DNA of 64,000 nucleotides from Berghia stephanieae (GCA_034508935.3 CM067445.1:12950572-13014571), one strand, 5' to 3'; shown: positions 1-12,228, counted from the first letter of the stretch. The notes: a model not told the origin generated them from the sequence alone. Made by a program: numbers and translations.

Positions 1-611
1 GTTAATATTGTGAAAAATGAACATTTTTAATATTGTGACGTATAACTCAAATAAATAACATTTCTACAGCGCATAAGCATGACGATGTCGTGCTCTATGC
101 ACTTCTCTTTGACAATAAATCAAACATTTGTAACAACAATCTAATAAAACACACACCATCAACTGGCTTATATAAATAAAACTTAGTAATACAATGCAAT
201 AAAAAGCTCTATGCAAGATATTTAAATTCTCATAAATTGAACGATGTTTCAATCTAGATTTTAAAACGGTGATGTCGGTGCATCTGTTTCAGTTTTAGAG
301 AGAGAATTCCAAACCACATGCCCTAAAATATAAAATGATCTTGTCGAAGGTGCTACTACCATAAGGAAATCCAGTCGACAACAGATTTGTATTGAGCTTA
401 AAATTTCAAAACTGTAAATCTACGTTTTCTGTTTGTGGTTGTCAATTGGGGGGGGGGGGGGGGCGCTAAAGGGGGAGATCAGCATCTCTAACATCGATAG
501 GAACATGTGACCAATGCACGTTGACCACAAAACCGACTCATTTAAAAGCATTAACAATATTACTGCTGCTCGCAGCTGGACTCAAACCCAGGTTCTACAA
601 GATACATGTCT
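1..611. other. No gene seen
   Basis: AT-rich intron or intergenic DNA with an 18-bp G run (447-464). No exon of the left-edge gene was identified here. Confidence 0.5.
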
Positions 612-896
612 GCTATGTGGTCTAGTGGTATGACACTCACCTTCAGATCGGAAGGTCCTGGGTTCGAGTCCCGAGCGCAGTTGAGTCCTTGGAATATGCT
701 CTTTACCCACATTCTGTCATCGTACTCAGGTGTAAAATGAGTGCCTGGCCGTTAATCGCATTGTTTCTATCCAAAATTTCTTTTAGTTATATCGCCTAGC
801 AGGCGTCATTTTAAGTGTTGCTGTTGGTTTGGGAACCCTTGTAAAGCGATTTGAGTACGTTTAGTGGATATTGCACTATATAAAAGTTCAAGTTGT
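612..896 (+). mobile_element. tRNA-headed SINE, family 1
   Basis: The head has Pol III boxes (TGTGGTCTAGTGG and GGGTTCGAGTCC). The body contains gtaaaatgagt and gcctagcaggcgtcat. The tail is agcgattTGAG...TATATAAAAG, resembling an L2-type LINE end. About 285 bp, near full length. Confidence 0.85.
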
Positions 897-980
897 TAAA
901 AATCATATCACTAGACTACAACGCGCAATAAATAAATCAAAACAAAACCATGTAAAAGAAAAAAGGCATTGAGCTCTCAC

Positions 981-1157
981 CCTATCGTAGACGTAGACTG
1001 GCTGTCCAGCATAAAGCAATATTTGTTCTTGTACCGGGACTCCGAGTCGGTCGGATGTTCCACGAAAGAGTTCAAGGTCTCACATTTTTCCTGGAAATAA
1101 CTCTGGTTGAACTCACCTCCAAACTCCCCAGTCACGTTCCGCCATTCCAAGTGTAAA
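981..1157 (-). CDS. Exon 3 of the somatomedin B gene
   Basis: 177 bp, acceptor TGTTCTCAG, donor AGG|GTGAGAG. Joined to exon 2 it reads NKYSSLHLEWRNVTG. It contains a YKNKYCFML box. The donor again leaves two bases, so at least one further exon must lie to the left, outside the window. Confidence 0.7.
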
Positions 1158-4100
1158 CTGAGAACACAAAAACACTTCATAAAATTCTAATTCAAAAAGT
1201 GAGCCAAACCTGCCGGAAGTCGTAAACAAAAATGAATAGAACAGTTAAAAAAAAAGAACAAAAACCAATCACTGAATGATTCGGGCTCAAATTCCTTCTC
1301 CAGCCAACAACATCAACAAGAAACAAAACAAACAAACAAAAACCAAACCACAAACAAACAAACATTAAAAACATTATACATTACTTAAAAACTGGAGAAA
1401 AACAAAACAATCAAAACTTAAATACATTACATAACAACCAGAAGAAAAAACAAAACAAAAACAAATATATATAACTTTAAAAAACCAGAGAAAATGAAAA
1501 ACACCCCGATAAAAATAAAATGCAATTATTTAAAAACCAGAAAAAAACTCAATAAAACCAGAAATACATTATTTTTAAAATCCAAATAGACGGGCATTTC
1601 AATGAGGAACACGATTGCCAAAACCAACATTAACCGTTCTACACATTTTGGCTGACAATCTTTTCCCTCAAATTTCCATCATAATATAAGATTTCTTCAA
1701 GTTCTTCAAGACGCTCAGCAAGTTTGACACGTTCGAGGTGTAGGGGGGGGGGGGGGGGTGGGGTGGGGTGTAGGTCATATTAAAAGGTTGATATTCAAAA
1801 AATTGATTGTATTGGTGCGCATTAATTCGTTATGGATTCAATAGTCTGATGTTCGTCCGTCCAGCAACCAGCAGTTTGGTTCTAAACAAAGAAATTCGGT
1901 ACTTTTTATTCTTCATGCTGGCTAGAACTTTTCACATGTCATGTGATCAGAATGTATAAAAGTCAAAACATGATCAGATTTATAATGTCTTTCTCCTCTG
2001 GATACACTTTTATGTGCTCGTCGGAGAAGTATTTCATAAGCGCGGTGATTGCGATAATGGCGTCTGCCATTATTCCGATAGTTTAGAACCATTTGCTATG
2101 CGTCATTAGGATGGAAGTGACGTCACGACTGTCTGTTAAACCCTATAGGCCGAAATAACTTTCAGAGTAGGTACAAGGAATGTGTATTAATTTGCAGGTC
2201 TAATAACCCGAATTGTTAGGGCCACGTTGTTACACTGGAATACGTTGAAACCAATACAAATTATTGTGCATTACATCATCATTAACAACAATCCCAATAG
2301 TTCAGTTGGTAGAGCACTCGCTTCAGACGCAACGGGACCGAGATCGATCCCAGTCGGATGTAGGTGAGATTTTTTCTGACCTGTCTACCCAACAGCGAAT
2401 GGGAAGCTGAATCTGTGAGATCTGGTGGAAAATACTTTGCTACAGACAGCGTCCTATCCAAAGAATAGCACACAATTGCTATAGTCCGTTTCAGGTACCG
2501 TATGTGGAACATGTTATCTAAAAGTCAAATCAAATCAAATCAAACTTTTAAACCGGTTATTGTTAGATCCGCCTCTAAAGGAAGATAGGATAGCATCATT
2601 TTTTATATAACGACGCTTAACAAATTCGGGACACCTACCCCTCTTATTAATCTAAGCATCATTTAAAATACAGACATCATTGACAGCTTACCTAGAATAT
2701 TTGTTTGCAATATTCTCTTCAATAACACCCTGGCTTATATCTGTTCCCGTATTGTGGGTTCTCAATCCCGCCTCACTAGAGTGGGAGGAGTGAGACTTTA
2801 TGTCGGCCTTGTGAAGACAAGGATTTACCAAACCTCCACTTTTAATTTTAGGACGCCAAAATGTTTGACAATTTTCGGAGCTAAGAATCTGCCGAGCTTG
2901 GACGTCGGGTAAAATGGTTCTGTTTTCTGCCATGATGGGGCCAGGGCCCTTAAGAATAACGCTGGCTGGGTTCGTCGTGTTTGAGGCGTCGCCATATTTA
3001 CAATGTGTCAATCCGTGCCATATCTCAATGTCAAGGACACCGTTGCACACGGCACAGAAGATGTTCTTGAAATGCAGACGTGTGTTTGTGTCTGTGACGG
3101 GGGCTCGCTGCACGGGTTCATTTGAAGCTGTTTCCAGACACCTAGAAAGGACATTAAAAAATTAGAAATAATTGAAAATAAATAAGCCACTTGCATATTA
3201 ACAATACTCCCATCCTCCTATGCCCATTCTTATATGGGAAGAATAAGGACTTTGTACTTGGCTTTGATAAAAGATTTCAAAAATTAGCTCTTTATGTAAC
3301 CTTACCAAGCAGATACCAGTCCCAGACTAAATCCACACCCACTTCGGCCTACCTTTTAGTCACTTGAAACGGTCGGACTTTACATATAGTCTCAGACTAG
3401 TTACTCAGGTTCATCTTTGTGTCGACAAAATGACAGCTATTGTTGTGAGATTGAGAGCGCTTCGATTCGGAAGGAAAATACGTCGGTTACAAATGACAGA
3501 GGTAAAAGTGGACCTGTTGCTATTGACATATGATTTTAAAATATTGTCAGAGAAGTACAGATCACCGAAGGTACACATTTTTTGTGAGTAAAAAAACCCC
3601 AAACAAACGAATCTTTGGGCTCCCGAGTTGTGAGAGACTAGAAGTCAAAGGATTTACTTCAAAGAACAAAAATAATTGATTAGAAAGTGTAATGGAGACA
3701 AAGTTATTCTGCTTTGCATTGTAACTGATAATGTGAAAATTCTGTGATTCATCAGAGCACACTTTGTTCAGTCGTGTTTTGATGTTGTTTGTATAAAATT
3801 TGGTTCAATTAATTTGTGTGTTTCATTGATCTGAATATAGAATTGACAATCAATATCAGTTGACTTGATTCTTCATGTGGCTATAAGTAGTAAAGTTAAA
3901 GATCAAATTTAAAACGAAACAAAACAGAATTTATACCGGATGTGATTCTAATTAAATCTTTTTCGTTGGAAAAGTACGAAGACAGCTATCTTACCAGCCA
4001 TCGTGACGAGAGAGCTTGATGCTACCAGCACAAAATAACTGAAATAGTCAACGTCCTTACCATGCCTAGCTCTCGGCAAAATCATTCCTGGGCCCATTTT

Positions 4101-4420
4101 TGTAGGCGAACAAGATTTAGTTCTTTACCAGTCTAGTTAAAGACTTTTTTACCATCTGAGAGAAGGTTTTGTCAGATTAAATGTTGAACTAACAATGACA
4201 AATCAACGTTAATTTCATCAGCAATTAAAATGTTGAATATTTCATATGGTACAACAAAACCAAGGACTGATGTGTTAACTGATTAACTAATTAAATTATT
4301 TAATGTTCGACTAATTGACCAAGTGATAATGATGATAATATTTTGTGTCGAATTACCACAATTGTAACAAATTGAAAACGAAGTGCATTTCATTATGTTG
4401 TGTATATCACACGCGTGAAA

Positions 4421-4470
<50 letters not shown>

Positions 4471-4508
4471 AGAGATTAAGAGGGAGAGAGAGTGCGAGAT
4501 AGAATAAA

Positions 4509-4590
<82 letters not shown>

Positions 4591-5893
4591 TATTATTATT
4601 ATCATTATTTTTATTAGTCTTAAGCCTAAGCAAAGTAAGTGACTAAAAAAGTTAGTTCTAATGAGCGTTTTCTAGTCTCTGACTTGGTGGGTTTTTGCCA
4701 AGAAGTGGGCGTTGTAAGGACGTTGAATAATTGGGTTATTTTTAGCTGGTGACATCAAGCTCTACACAATGGCAGGTAAAATACCAGTCTTCATACTTTT
4801 AACGCAAAAGATTTCCAAAGAGAAAATTAGCAACACATCCGGTATTAAATATATTTCGTTCCGTTTCATATTTAGAACTTAATATTACCATAGTCACACG
4901 ATGAAGCAAGTCACGTAAGATTGACTGTCATCAACTGTCATATCTATATATTTAAGTCAATGAAACTTTAAAACATTGAACCAAAAAACAAACAGACAAA
5001 ACAGAGAGTGTTATCTAACGAATCCCATTATTTCAGTCAGTTACAATTCCAGCAGAATAACTTTTGTCTCCATGATACTTTCTAATCCTTTTTATTTGTT
5101 CTTTCAAACTAAGCCTCCGATCACTCGCAACTCGCGAGCCCGATAAGATTCGGGTTTTTATTTTAGTTTTTACATTGCTTCATAACTTACCAAATTAGTA
5201 TTTAGACAGAATTGTGTGACACAGATGTTAAAAAACAAAAACAAAACAAAAACAAAGCAACACATATTTTTTAAAAACCCACAAAAAAACAAATAAACAA
5301 AACAACCTCCAGATCAATTTTACGACATTCATTATACTTACCGATGGACACGAGATTGGGGTCAACGAAACGTTACTTTTTACTTTGACTTCAAGCCTCG
5401 CGTAAACAACCGACAAAGTTGACTTTGGGATAAAGATGACGGACATTGCAGTTGGACATTTTGAAGTTATTACAGTTCATTCATCTTCCAAATACTGCTT
5501 CAACCAAATTTCATCTTTAATTATGTGTTGAGAGTCTAGTTAATTCCCAAAACGACCGGATTGAAAATATTTGGTATTTGTCTGTATTAAAGTAAACTGG
5601 TGAATCAATACCTCACCTCTAATTAATCTACCTATCATGAGTACATAATACCCATGCTATTATGAGTACATAATACCCATGCAATACCTATTATGAGTAC
5701 ATAATACCAATGCAATTCGAGAGGCTTCCAAGTCGGTATCTGGTCACTAAACATTTCTCAACCCATGCCTGAATGAGATTATCATTTTTCCCTTCAAAAA
5801 TGACATTTTCCTCCATACAGAAATTGCTGAAAATAATTGTCTTTTGTGGCAAATAAAATGATATACAGCCACGTGTTCACATTGTCAAGTGGC

Positions 5894-5948
<55 letters not shown>

Positions 5949-5965
5949 TATTATTATTATTATTA

Positions 5966-6056
<91 letters not shown>

Positions 6057-6085
6057 TATTATTATATTATCATTATTGCTATTAC

Positions 6086-6170
<85 letters not shown>

Positions 6171-6171
6171 A

Positions 6172-6239
<68 letters not shown>

Positions 6240-7149
6240 TGTTGTTGTTGTAGTATCAGCATTAGTAGTCTTAATTAATTGTAAAATTAGTAGTAGTTTT
6301 TGTTGGTTTTTTCATAGCAGTCGTCAAAGAATGAGAATATAAAAAAAACAGATAAAAAGGAAGTAAATGGAAGGAGGTAGAGGATTGGCCGACATAGCAG
6401 GATTATTAGGAGGAGAGGTTGAGTATAGAATGAAAACTGTACCTCCATTGGATGTCTGCTGTTTTCAAACCATCAAAAATGCGTGAAATAGTCCCGTCAT
6501 CATGACCGCCATTAATATTTATATTTGTTGCTGAAAACACAGAATCAGTCTCTGATATTCCGGTCACATTCTTTTTCTTACAAGACGCGATGAGGAAATT
6601 GTTATCAACACACTGAGTTTCGGCTAGCACGAATCCCTCGTATAAACGTTCTTGTTTCAAAACGAGGCTTGGGCAAGCGTCTTGAAAGTCCTCACAGCAA
6701 TTTCCGTAGACTATACAGGTCTGGTGACACGAACAGGCCAATCGGGGAGCGGTATCGCACCTGCCACGGCAGCTGTAAAGCTTCGCGGCACACCGATCGT
6801 GGACTTGGTCGTTCTGAGATGTGTCCGACTGTACCTCCGTCAGCTCTATGTCATTCGGCGATTTGGTTACAAAAGTAGAATCTGACATTTCGTTCATTTC
6901 ATTTTCCTTTGTGTGGTTGGAGTTGTCTTCCCCGTACAGTGTAGCATTTCCGCTTTGAATATAACGTGTGTCTTCAACAATAATTCTGTCGGACATATTC
7001 CTGTTGTCTTCGCTTAAAGCCCAGGACCAAAACTCTTCAGAGGAGTTATTGACCTCTGACCCATCACCAAACCTGTACATTGTCACAAAAAGGATCAACA
7101 CAGCTACGACGAAAGTTCTTGGGAATCGAGTTGTGTCAAATGTCCTCAT
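981..7149 (-). CDS. Receptor-like secreted protein with somatomedin B domain, 5' three exons (gene continues off the left edge)
   Basis: Three exons (6443-7149, 2692-3141, 981-1157) join cleanly: each donor leaves two bases of a codon and each following acceptor supplies the third. The product begins with a hydrophobic signal segment (about residues 11-27), then an acidic, N-glycosylation-rich stretch, then a somatomedin B domain (about 120-160) with the C-x3-C, C-x-C and adjacent-CC spacing. The second exon carries LHFKNIFCAVCNG and the third YKNKYCFML, matching the VFRNVYCAVCNNG and YSAKNIFCYLC boxes of the gene at 54448-63624. Such ectodomains precede GAIN/7TM regions in many molluscan Mth-like or adhesion-like receptors (family knowledge); no 7TM part lies in this window. 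Exact function is unknown. The ATG at 7149 is the first in the frame and precedes the signal peptide. Confidence 0.75.
1158..1834. other. Intron 2 sequence, left-edge gene
   Basis: A-rich, low-complexity (aaacaaaacaaac); a G run at 1742-1758. No exon seen. Confidence 0.6.
1835..2135 (+). repeat. Dispersed repeat E
   Basis: About 300 bp matching 38279-38562 along its length (gattcaatagtctgatg to ggaagtgacgt). Class unknown. Lies in intron 2 of the left-edge gene. Confidence 0.6.
2178..2290 (+). mobile_element. Small element M (MITE-like), right end lost
   Basis: Matches the left two thirds of the copy at 16440-16587 (tttgcaggtctaataaccc, then cattacatcatc). Abuts SINE family 2. Confidence 0.6.
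2291..2516 (+). mobile_element. tRNA-headed SINE, family 2
   Basis: Head TCAGTTGGTAGAGCAC and CCGAGATCGATCCC (A and B boxes). The body has ctttgctacagacagcgtcc and ends near ccgtttcaggtacc. Lies in intron 2 of the left-edge gene. Confidence 0.78.
2692..3141 (-). CDS. Exon 2 of the somatomedin B gene
   Basis: 450 bp. The acceptor is a pyrimidine tract ending CTTTCTAG and the donor is CTAG|GTAAGC. It starts with one base completing the split Arg codon and opens CLETASNEPV. It carries the KNIFCAVCNG box. The phase fits both neighbours. Confidence 0.75.
3585..5180. repeat. Large imperfect inverted repeat in intron 1 of the left-edge gene
   Basis: Arms about 3585-4180 and 4640-5180. Matching blocks: gagacaaagttattctgc with the reverse of gcagaataacttttgtctcc; taccggatgtg with cacatccggta; caacgtccttac with gtaaggacgttg. 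The spacer holds the GA/ATT microsatellite. Could be a fold-back DNA element. Confidence 0.7.
4423..4614 (+). repeat. (GA)n and (ATT)n microsatellites
   Basis: GA run 4423-4497, ATT run 4509-4613, in the spacer of the inverted repeat. Confidence 0.95.
5181..5895. other. Intron 1 sequence, left-edge gene
   Basis: Unique sequence with one short open stretch (see rejected items). No supported exon. Confidence 0.5.
5634..5716 (+). repeat. Triplicated short repeat
   Basis: attatgagtacataatac plus catgc three times. Confidence 0.75.
5896..6252 (+). repeat. (ATT)n then (GTA)n microsatellite
   Basis: About 230 bp of ATT, about 120 bp of GTA, ending in GTT, in intron 1 of the left-edge gene. Confidence 0.95.
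6443..7149 (-). CDS. Exon 1 of the somatomedin B gene
   Basis: 707 bp: 235 codons plus two bases. It encodes the signal peptide and the somatomedin B domain. The donor is AG|GTACAG, splitting an Arg codon. Continued translation past it soon meets a stop, so the open frame's own end is not the protein's end. Confidence 0.8.
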
Positions 7150-7436
7150 TTTGAAAGACAGTGAAATGTGTAGTAAAACTGTATGTGTGGTTAGTCTTGA
7201 AAAACTTTACAACACGCTATGAGGAAAAACACACACCAGTCTCTGTAAATGAGTAAAACAAAAGATAAGATTAATCATTTGCATACTTCATCGATTATCC
7301 ATAGAAATGCTCAGGAGAATAGATTTTATGTACTTGTAAGTACTCGTAACACCGATTGGTTGTTGAATAGCAATTAATTACTTGTGTATTTTAATTACAA
7401 ATTCTTCGGCACTCTGAAAAAAGCAACATATTCAAT
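7150..7436. other. Upstream region of the left-edge gene
   Basis: 5' UTR/promoter should lie here; no clear TATA or initiator was recognised. Confidence 0.4.
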
Positions 7437-7563
7437 ACACTTTGGCCATAAAAGTCGTCCCTCAAATATGGTTCGAAAAAAAAGACCATTGTCTTGTGTC
7501 AAAAACTATCAAACATGGGACTTCCAATTTCGATCTTTGAGGGAAGAGTTTGGGGCCAAAATT
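7437..7563. mobile_element. Palindromic element P
   Basis: Arms tttggccataaaagtcgtcc and its near reverse complement ending tttggggccaaa fold on each other. Same family as 54152-54335. Confidence 0.6.
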
Positions 7564-7689
7564 TTCAATATACACTATATCAGTTAATTGGTTGCTAAGC
7601 AGTGGATATTATGATGCAGGCAAAGTACTTTTTGCCAAATTTATACGAAACATAAGTACCTCATCGTCAGCCCACGAAGACGGAGTTTA

Positions 7690-7911
7690 TCCCGGTTTCT
7701 ACAGCGTGAAATAGACAATAGCAATTTGATTGTTACCCTTTGGGTAGGACGCAAGTATATCGCAAAGTACTTTCCGCTATATCTAACTGACCCGGCTATC
7801 CAATCACCTTTGAGTGGAAAGGGAAAAGGGAGGCAGAAACAAATCATCAGGAATCGACATTGGCCCCTTTGCGTGTGAAGCGAAAGCTCTACCAACTGAG
7901 CTACCGAGGAC
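7690..7911 (-). mobile_element. tRNA-headed SINE, family 2
   Basis: Reversed copy; head reads GTAGCTCAGTTGGTAGAGC on the minus strand near 7900. Confidence 0.78.
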
Positions 7912-8018
7912 CCCAGACTTGGAAATCAGCCTACATCGGATTGTTGCTTCCGTGTGTGGAATGTCTTGTGATCTGGCAAATGGCTCGTGACCAAAAAAAA
8001 TTGAGCTTAAAAAAATAA

Positions 8019-8286
8019 TTGAGCTTTTATATAGAGCAATATCCACTAAACGTGCTCAAAGCGCTTTACAGGGGGTCCCTGTCCAACAGCAACATTTAAC
8101 ATTTAGGACAAGACATGACGCCAGTAAGGCGATATTATAGCATATATTATCATTTTACACCTGAGTAAGGTGAGAGGATGTGAGTAAAGAGCCTTTTCCA
8201 AGGACTCAACTATGCGCCGAGCGAGGCTGGAACCCAAGACCTTCCGATCCGAAAGCGAGTGTCATACCACTAGACCACATAGCCGC
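8019..8286 (-). mobile_element. tRNA-headed SINE, family 1
   Basis: Complete copy reversed: tail at 8019, head with the reversed TGTGGTCTAGTGG box near 8265-8282. Confidence 0.83.
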
Positions 8287-8540
8287 ACATAAAGGTCCCC
8301 GATCCGAGGCACAACGTTGAGGCCTTGAAGAGGGTGCCTTACTTCTATCATCGGACGCAATCCGTACATTGCCGGTATCGAAAGAAAAAAAGTGTGTCTG
8401 CATGTTAAGCACTGGTGTTGTTTTGGGACTTTTTGTATACCGAATTGAGCACATTTAGTATACTACTGGTTTCAAAGTCAGGAGCTCACCAAACAAAAAC
8501 CAACTCTATCGATGCTTATCGTTTCACTAAAATTCTCACA

Positions 8541-9298
8541 ACAAGGCTCTTTACTCGAGTTCTCTTACAGTGCTCACGTGTAACATGAGTACCCGGCCGT
8601 TAATAGCATTGCCTCTGTCGAAAAAAACAATGCATACTCGCATAACAGGTGTCGTGTCTCGTCCTACATGTTAAGTGTTGCTGCTGGCTTGGGACCCCAT
8701 GCAAGATCTTTGGGAACGTTTAACGGATATTGCGCTGTATAATGTTCGGTTTCTGGGTGGGTTCCTGACCTCCCACAGAGGGCAGGGAGGTACTTGTGTG
8801 TCTTCTATCCCCTATATCTGTTTACCAACTTGCTTTCTGTCTTTGTCTTGGAATGAGAATACTTGGTTTTGTCCTGGCCCTGGCCTGAGTCCTAGCTGGG
8901 AGGGAAACAGTCAAATGCATAGTTATTGTTTTGGGAGATGATATTTTTTTCCTTTTAGATCGTCTCTCTGTTATGTATTGTTTTATTTGTTATTTTGAAT
9001 GTATAATGTAAGCATTTGAGTGTATTCTTCTTTGTTGGATTTTGTGCTTGTGTCCGGATGAGACTTATAGGTGATTCAAACTAAGTACATTGGTGGTATG
9101 CTCTTGGAATCTACATCTGATCCCTATTTGTTCCTAGTTCCCCTTTGTCTTCCTTTCTCTTGTGTGCTTTAATTGTAATTCTAGAACTTTTTACTATCCC
9201 ATTTTCTTCCTTTTTACTGGCGCTGATATGACCTTAATGTGTTGCAAGCGCCGTAAAACACTTCAAAACAAAAACAAACAACCAATGTTCGGTTTCTG
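8541..9298 (+). mobile_element. SINE family 1, headless, interrupted by retroposon B
   Basis: Body and tail only (8541 to about 8755). A retroposon is inserted at its very end with a 15-bp duplication (8741-8755 and 9284-9298). Confidence 0.75.
8756..9283 (+). mobile_element. Retroposon B, full length
   Basis: 528 bp, flanked by a 15-bp duplication (aatgttcggtttctg). Begins ggtgggttcctgacc, ends gccgtaaaacacttc plus an A-rich tail. No coding capacity and no tRNA-like boxes. Six other copies in the window define the family. Long duplication and A-rich end indicate LINE-type mobilisation. Confidence 0.85.
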
Positions 9299-9480
9299 TA
9301 AATTCACATACGCCGACTGACTCAATGACATTAAGCGATACTGTCAATCTTGCATACAGATGAAAAAGGTCCTTATCATTCAAGTGTGGCTTTGTGGAAA
9401 AAGGCAAATCAGAAAAAGGGAAATGGGATTTCTTTGCCATTTGTGCGACGAGGGGACATTGAAAGCCTAACACAAAGTGT

Positions 9481-9779
9481 GGCTATGTGGTCTAGTGGTA
9501 TGACCTCGCTTTCGGATCGGAAGGTCCTGGGTTTGAGCCTCGCTCGGCGCATAGTTGAGTCCTTGGAAAAGGCTCTTTACTCACATTCTCTCATCGTACT
9601 CAGGTGTAAAATGAGTACCTGGTCATTAACAGCGTTGTCTTTGTCCGAAAAAAATATTGTAATATCGCCTAACAGGCGTCATGTCCCGTCCTACGTGTTA
9701 AATGTTGCTGTTGGCCAGGGACCCTTTGTAAAGCGATTTGAGCACGTTTAGTGGATATTGTTCTATATAAAAGCTCATT
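9481..9779 (+). mobile_element. tRNA-headed SINE, family 1
   Basis: Near full-length copy with both Pol III boxes and the TATATAAAAGCTC tail. Confidence 0.87.
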
Positions 9780-10029
9780 AAAAAACAATCAGTGGCTACA
9801 TAGAGGGGAAAAGGGGTCGCGGTCGACAGAGTAGAGGTTGACGTTTTTGACCAGTTCGAGGCTGTCAACAATCAACATCCTTACAAACCCCGAGTACACG
9901 AGGGAGGTCAGATGACAGATTGGTGTGGAGGCAAATGATAGGCAACGGGCATACAAGCGAAGCCACGGATGATAAGTAAGTAAGTGACACTAGGCATGTG
10001 AACGGCATGTTAAATGTTTGATGTCATTG

Positions 10030-11361
10030 TAGGAGATCCCATATTATAACTGAAGGAGATCCCATATTATAACTGTAGGAGATCCCATATTATAACTGTA
10101 GGAGATCCCATATATTATAACTGTAGGAGATCCCATATTATAACTGAAGGAGATCCCATATTATAACTGTAGGAGATCCCATATTATAACTGTAGGAGAT
10201 CCCATATATTATATCTGTAGGAGATCCCATATTATAACTGTAGGAGATCCCATATATTATAACTGTAGGAGATCCCATATTATAACTGTAGGAGATCCCA
10301 TATATTATAACTGTAGGAGATCCCATATTATAACTGTAGGAGATCCCATATATTATAACTGTAGGAGATCCCATATATTATATCTGTAGGAGATCCCATA
10401 TTATAACTGTAGGAGATCCCATATATTATAACTGTAGGAGATACCATATATTATAACTGTAGGAGATCCCATTATTATAACTGAAGGAGATCCCATATTA
10501 TAACTGTAGGAGATCCCATATTATAACTGTAGGAGATCCCATATATTATATCTGTAGGAGATCCCATATTATAACTGTAGGAGATCCCATATATTATAAC
10601 TGTAGGAGATCCCATATTATAACTGTAGGAGATCCCATATATTATAACTGTAGGAAATCCCATATTATAACTGTAGGAGATCCCATATATTATAACTGTA
10701 GGAGATCCCATATATTATATCTGTAGGAGATCCCATATTATAACTGTAGGAGATCCCATATTATAACTGTAGGAGATCAAATATTACAACTGTAGGAGAT
10801 CCCATATATATATATCTGTAGGAGATCCCATCTATTATAACTGTAGAAGATCCCATATTATAACTGTAGGAGATGTAGGAGATCCCATATTATAACTGTA
10901 GGAGATGTAGGAGATCCCATATTATAACTGTAGGAGATCTCATAATATAACTGTAGGAGATCCCATATTATAACTGTAGGAGATCCCATATTATAACTGT
11001 AGGAGATCCCATATTATAACTGTAGTAGATACCATATATTATAACTGTAGGAGATCCCTATATTATAACTGTAGGAGATCCCATATTATAACTGTAGGAG
11101 ATCCCATATTATAACTGTAGTAGATACCATATATTATAACTGTAGGAGATCCCATATATTATAACTGTAGGAGATCCCATATTATAACTGTAGTAGATAC
11201 CATATATTATAACTGTAGGAGATCACATATATTATAACTGTAGGAGATCCCATAGTATAACTGTAGGAGATCCCATATATTATAACTGTAGGAGATACCA
11301 TATATTATAACTGTAGGAGATCCCATATATTATAACTGTAGGAGATCCCATATTATAACTA
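10030..11361 (+). repeat. 23/25-bp tandem array, about 55 units
   Basis: Unit taggagatcccatattataactg, 23 bp, with a 25-bp form having an extra AT. The two forms alternate irregularly. Confidence 0.95.
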
Positions 11362-11565
11362 AGTCGTCAGAGCGCTCGATAAGGGACGGAGATCGACCCC
11401 CCGGATGAAGTCGAGATATTTTTCTGACCCTCCTCCCTCCTGTCCATCCAGAAATAATTAAACCGCTGGGTCACATAGTTCTGTCGGAGAGTGCTTTGAG
11501 ATAGACTAGCGTCCTATATATTGTCAGTTTCACGCAGTAGAAACGAGGATAAAGGCGGCTCCATG
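11362..11565 (+). mobile_element. SINE family 2, decayed head
   Basis: Starts where the 23/25-bp array ends; keeps gatcgaccccc and the acgcagtagaaacgaggat end. Confidence 0.62.
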
Positions 11566-11601
11566 GGCTGTGAAGGACTGATTCTTCTTTTTTTTTCCCT
11601 T

Positions 11602-11815
11602 CAGAGACACCAGGCCCATGGACTCGGGGTTTATCCCGTGTTCTGTAGCGTGGAACGGACAAAAGCAATTGCTTGCTACTCTTTGGATAGGACGTTAGTT
11701 TATCTCAAAGTACTTTCTAAAAGACCCAGCTACCAAATCACAGCTGGGTGGACAAGGGGGTCAGAAAAATAATCTCGACTGCACCCGGATCGATCTCAGT
11801 TGAGCCACGTGAAGG
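11602..11815 (-). mobile_element. tRNA-headed SINE, family 2
   Basis: Reversed copy facing the one at 11362-11565, so the two form an inverted pair about 35 bp apart. Confidence 0.72.
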
Positions 11816-11947
11816 ACTACAACGAACTGCAATGTGGAGTCTTGGGGAATAAAAACGCTCTATACTCACTTGCTGTTCTCACTTGGCTCACGTAAAATTG
11901 ATATTTGAAGTGGTGACTTCCAAAACCTGCTAAGATAAATATCTGGA

Positions 11948-11950
<3 letters not shown>

Positions 11951-11995
<45 letters not shown>

Positions 11996-12047
11996 GGTGC
12001 CAGACAAAGCAAGAAAGAAATAGAAAAGAAAAGAAAAGAAAAGAAAA
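11951..12047 (+). repeat. (GT)n and (AAAAG)n
   Basis: GT run to 11992, A/G pentamers from about 12014. Confidence 0.9.
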
Positions 12048-12075
12048 GGGCCAACCTCAAATTATCAGTCTTCCT

Positions 12076-12146
12076 CGACTGGGGATCGAACCTCAGACCT
12101 TCTGATTAGCGGCCAGGCGTGCTACCATTACACCACAGAGGTTCCC
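12076..12146 (-). mobile_element. tRNA-like SINE head
   Basis: Minus strand: TGTGGTGTAATGGTAGCAC and GAGGTTCGATCCCC, tRNA A and B boxes. No proper acceptor stem, so not a functional tRNA. Similar to 14788-14850. Confidence 0.5.
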
Positions 12147-12228
12147 AATAGTTGGGACAATTTTTATTTCTATAGTATTCCACTCCTCCCATTGAAAAAC
12201 TCCTATAATTTCTTAGTAAAAATACGTT

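Noticed and set aside
64-252. Membrane-like open frame as a further exon of the left-edge gene
   Set aside because: AT-rich hydrophobic codons only; no acceptor in phase was found and no family motif.
5342-5466. Possible extra exon of the left-edge gene
   Set aside because: A good donor (TCG|GTAAGT) exists, but its phase 0 does not fit exon 2 and no acceptor precedes the open stretch.
5837-6278. Poly-Ile, Tyr, Ser and Val open frames
   Set aside because: Translations of ATT and GTA microsatellites. The same applies at 15152-16587, 30721-32195 and 39612-39887.
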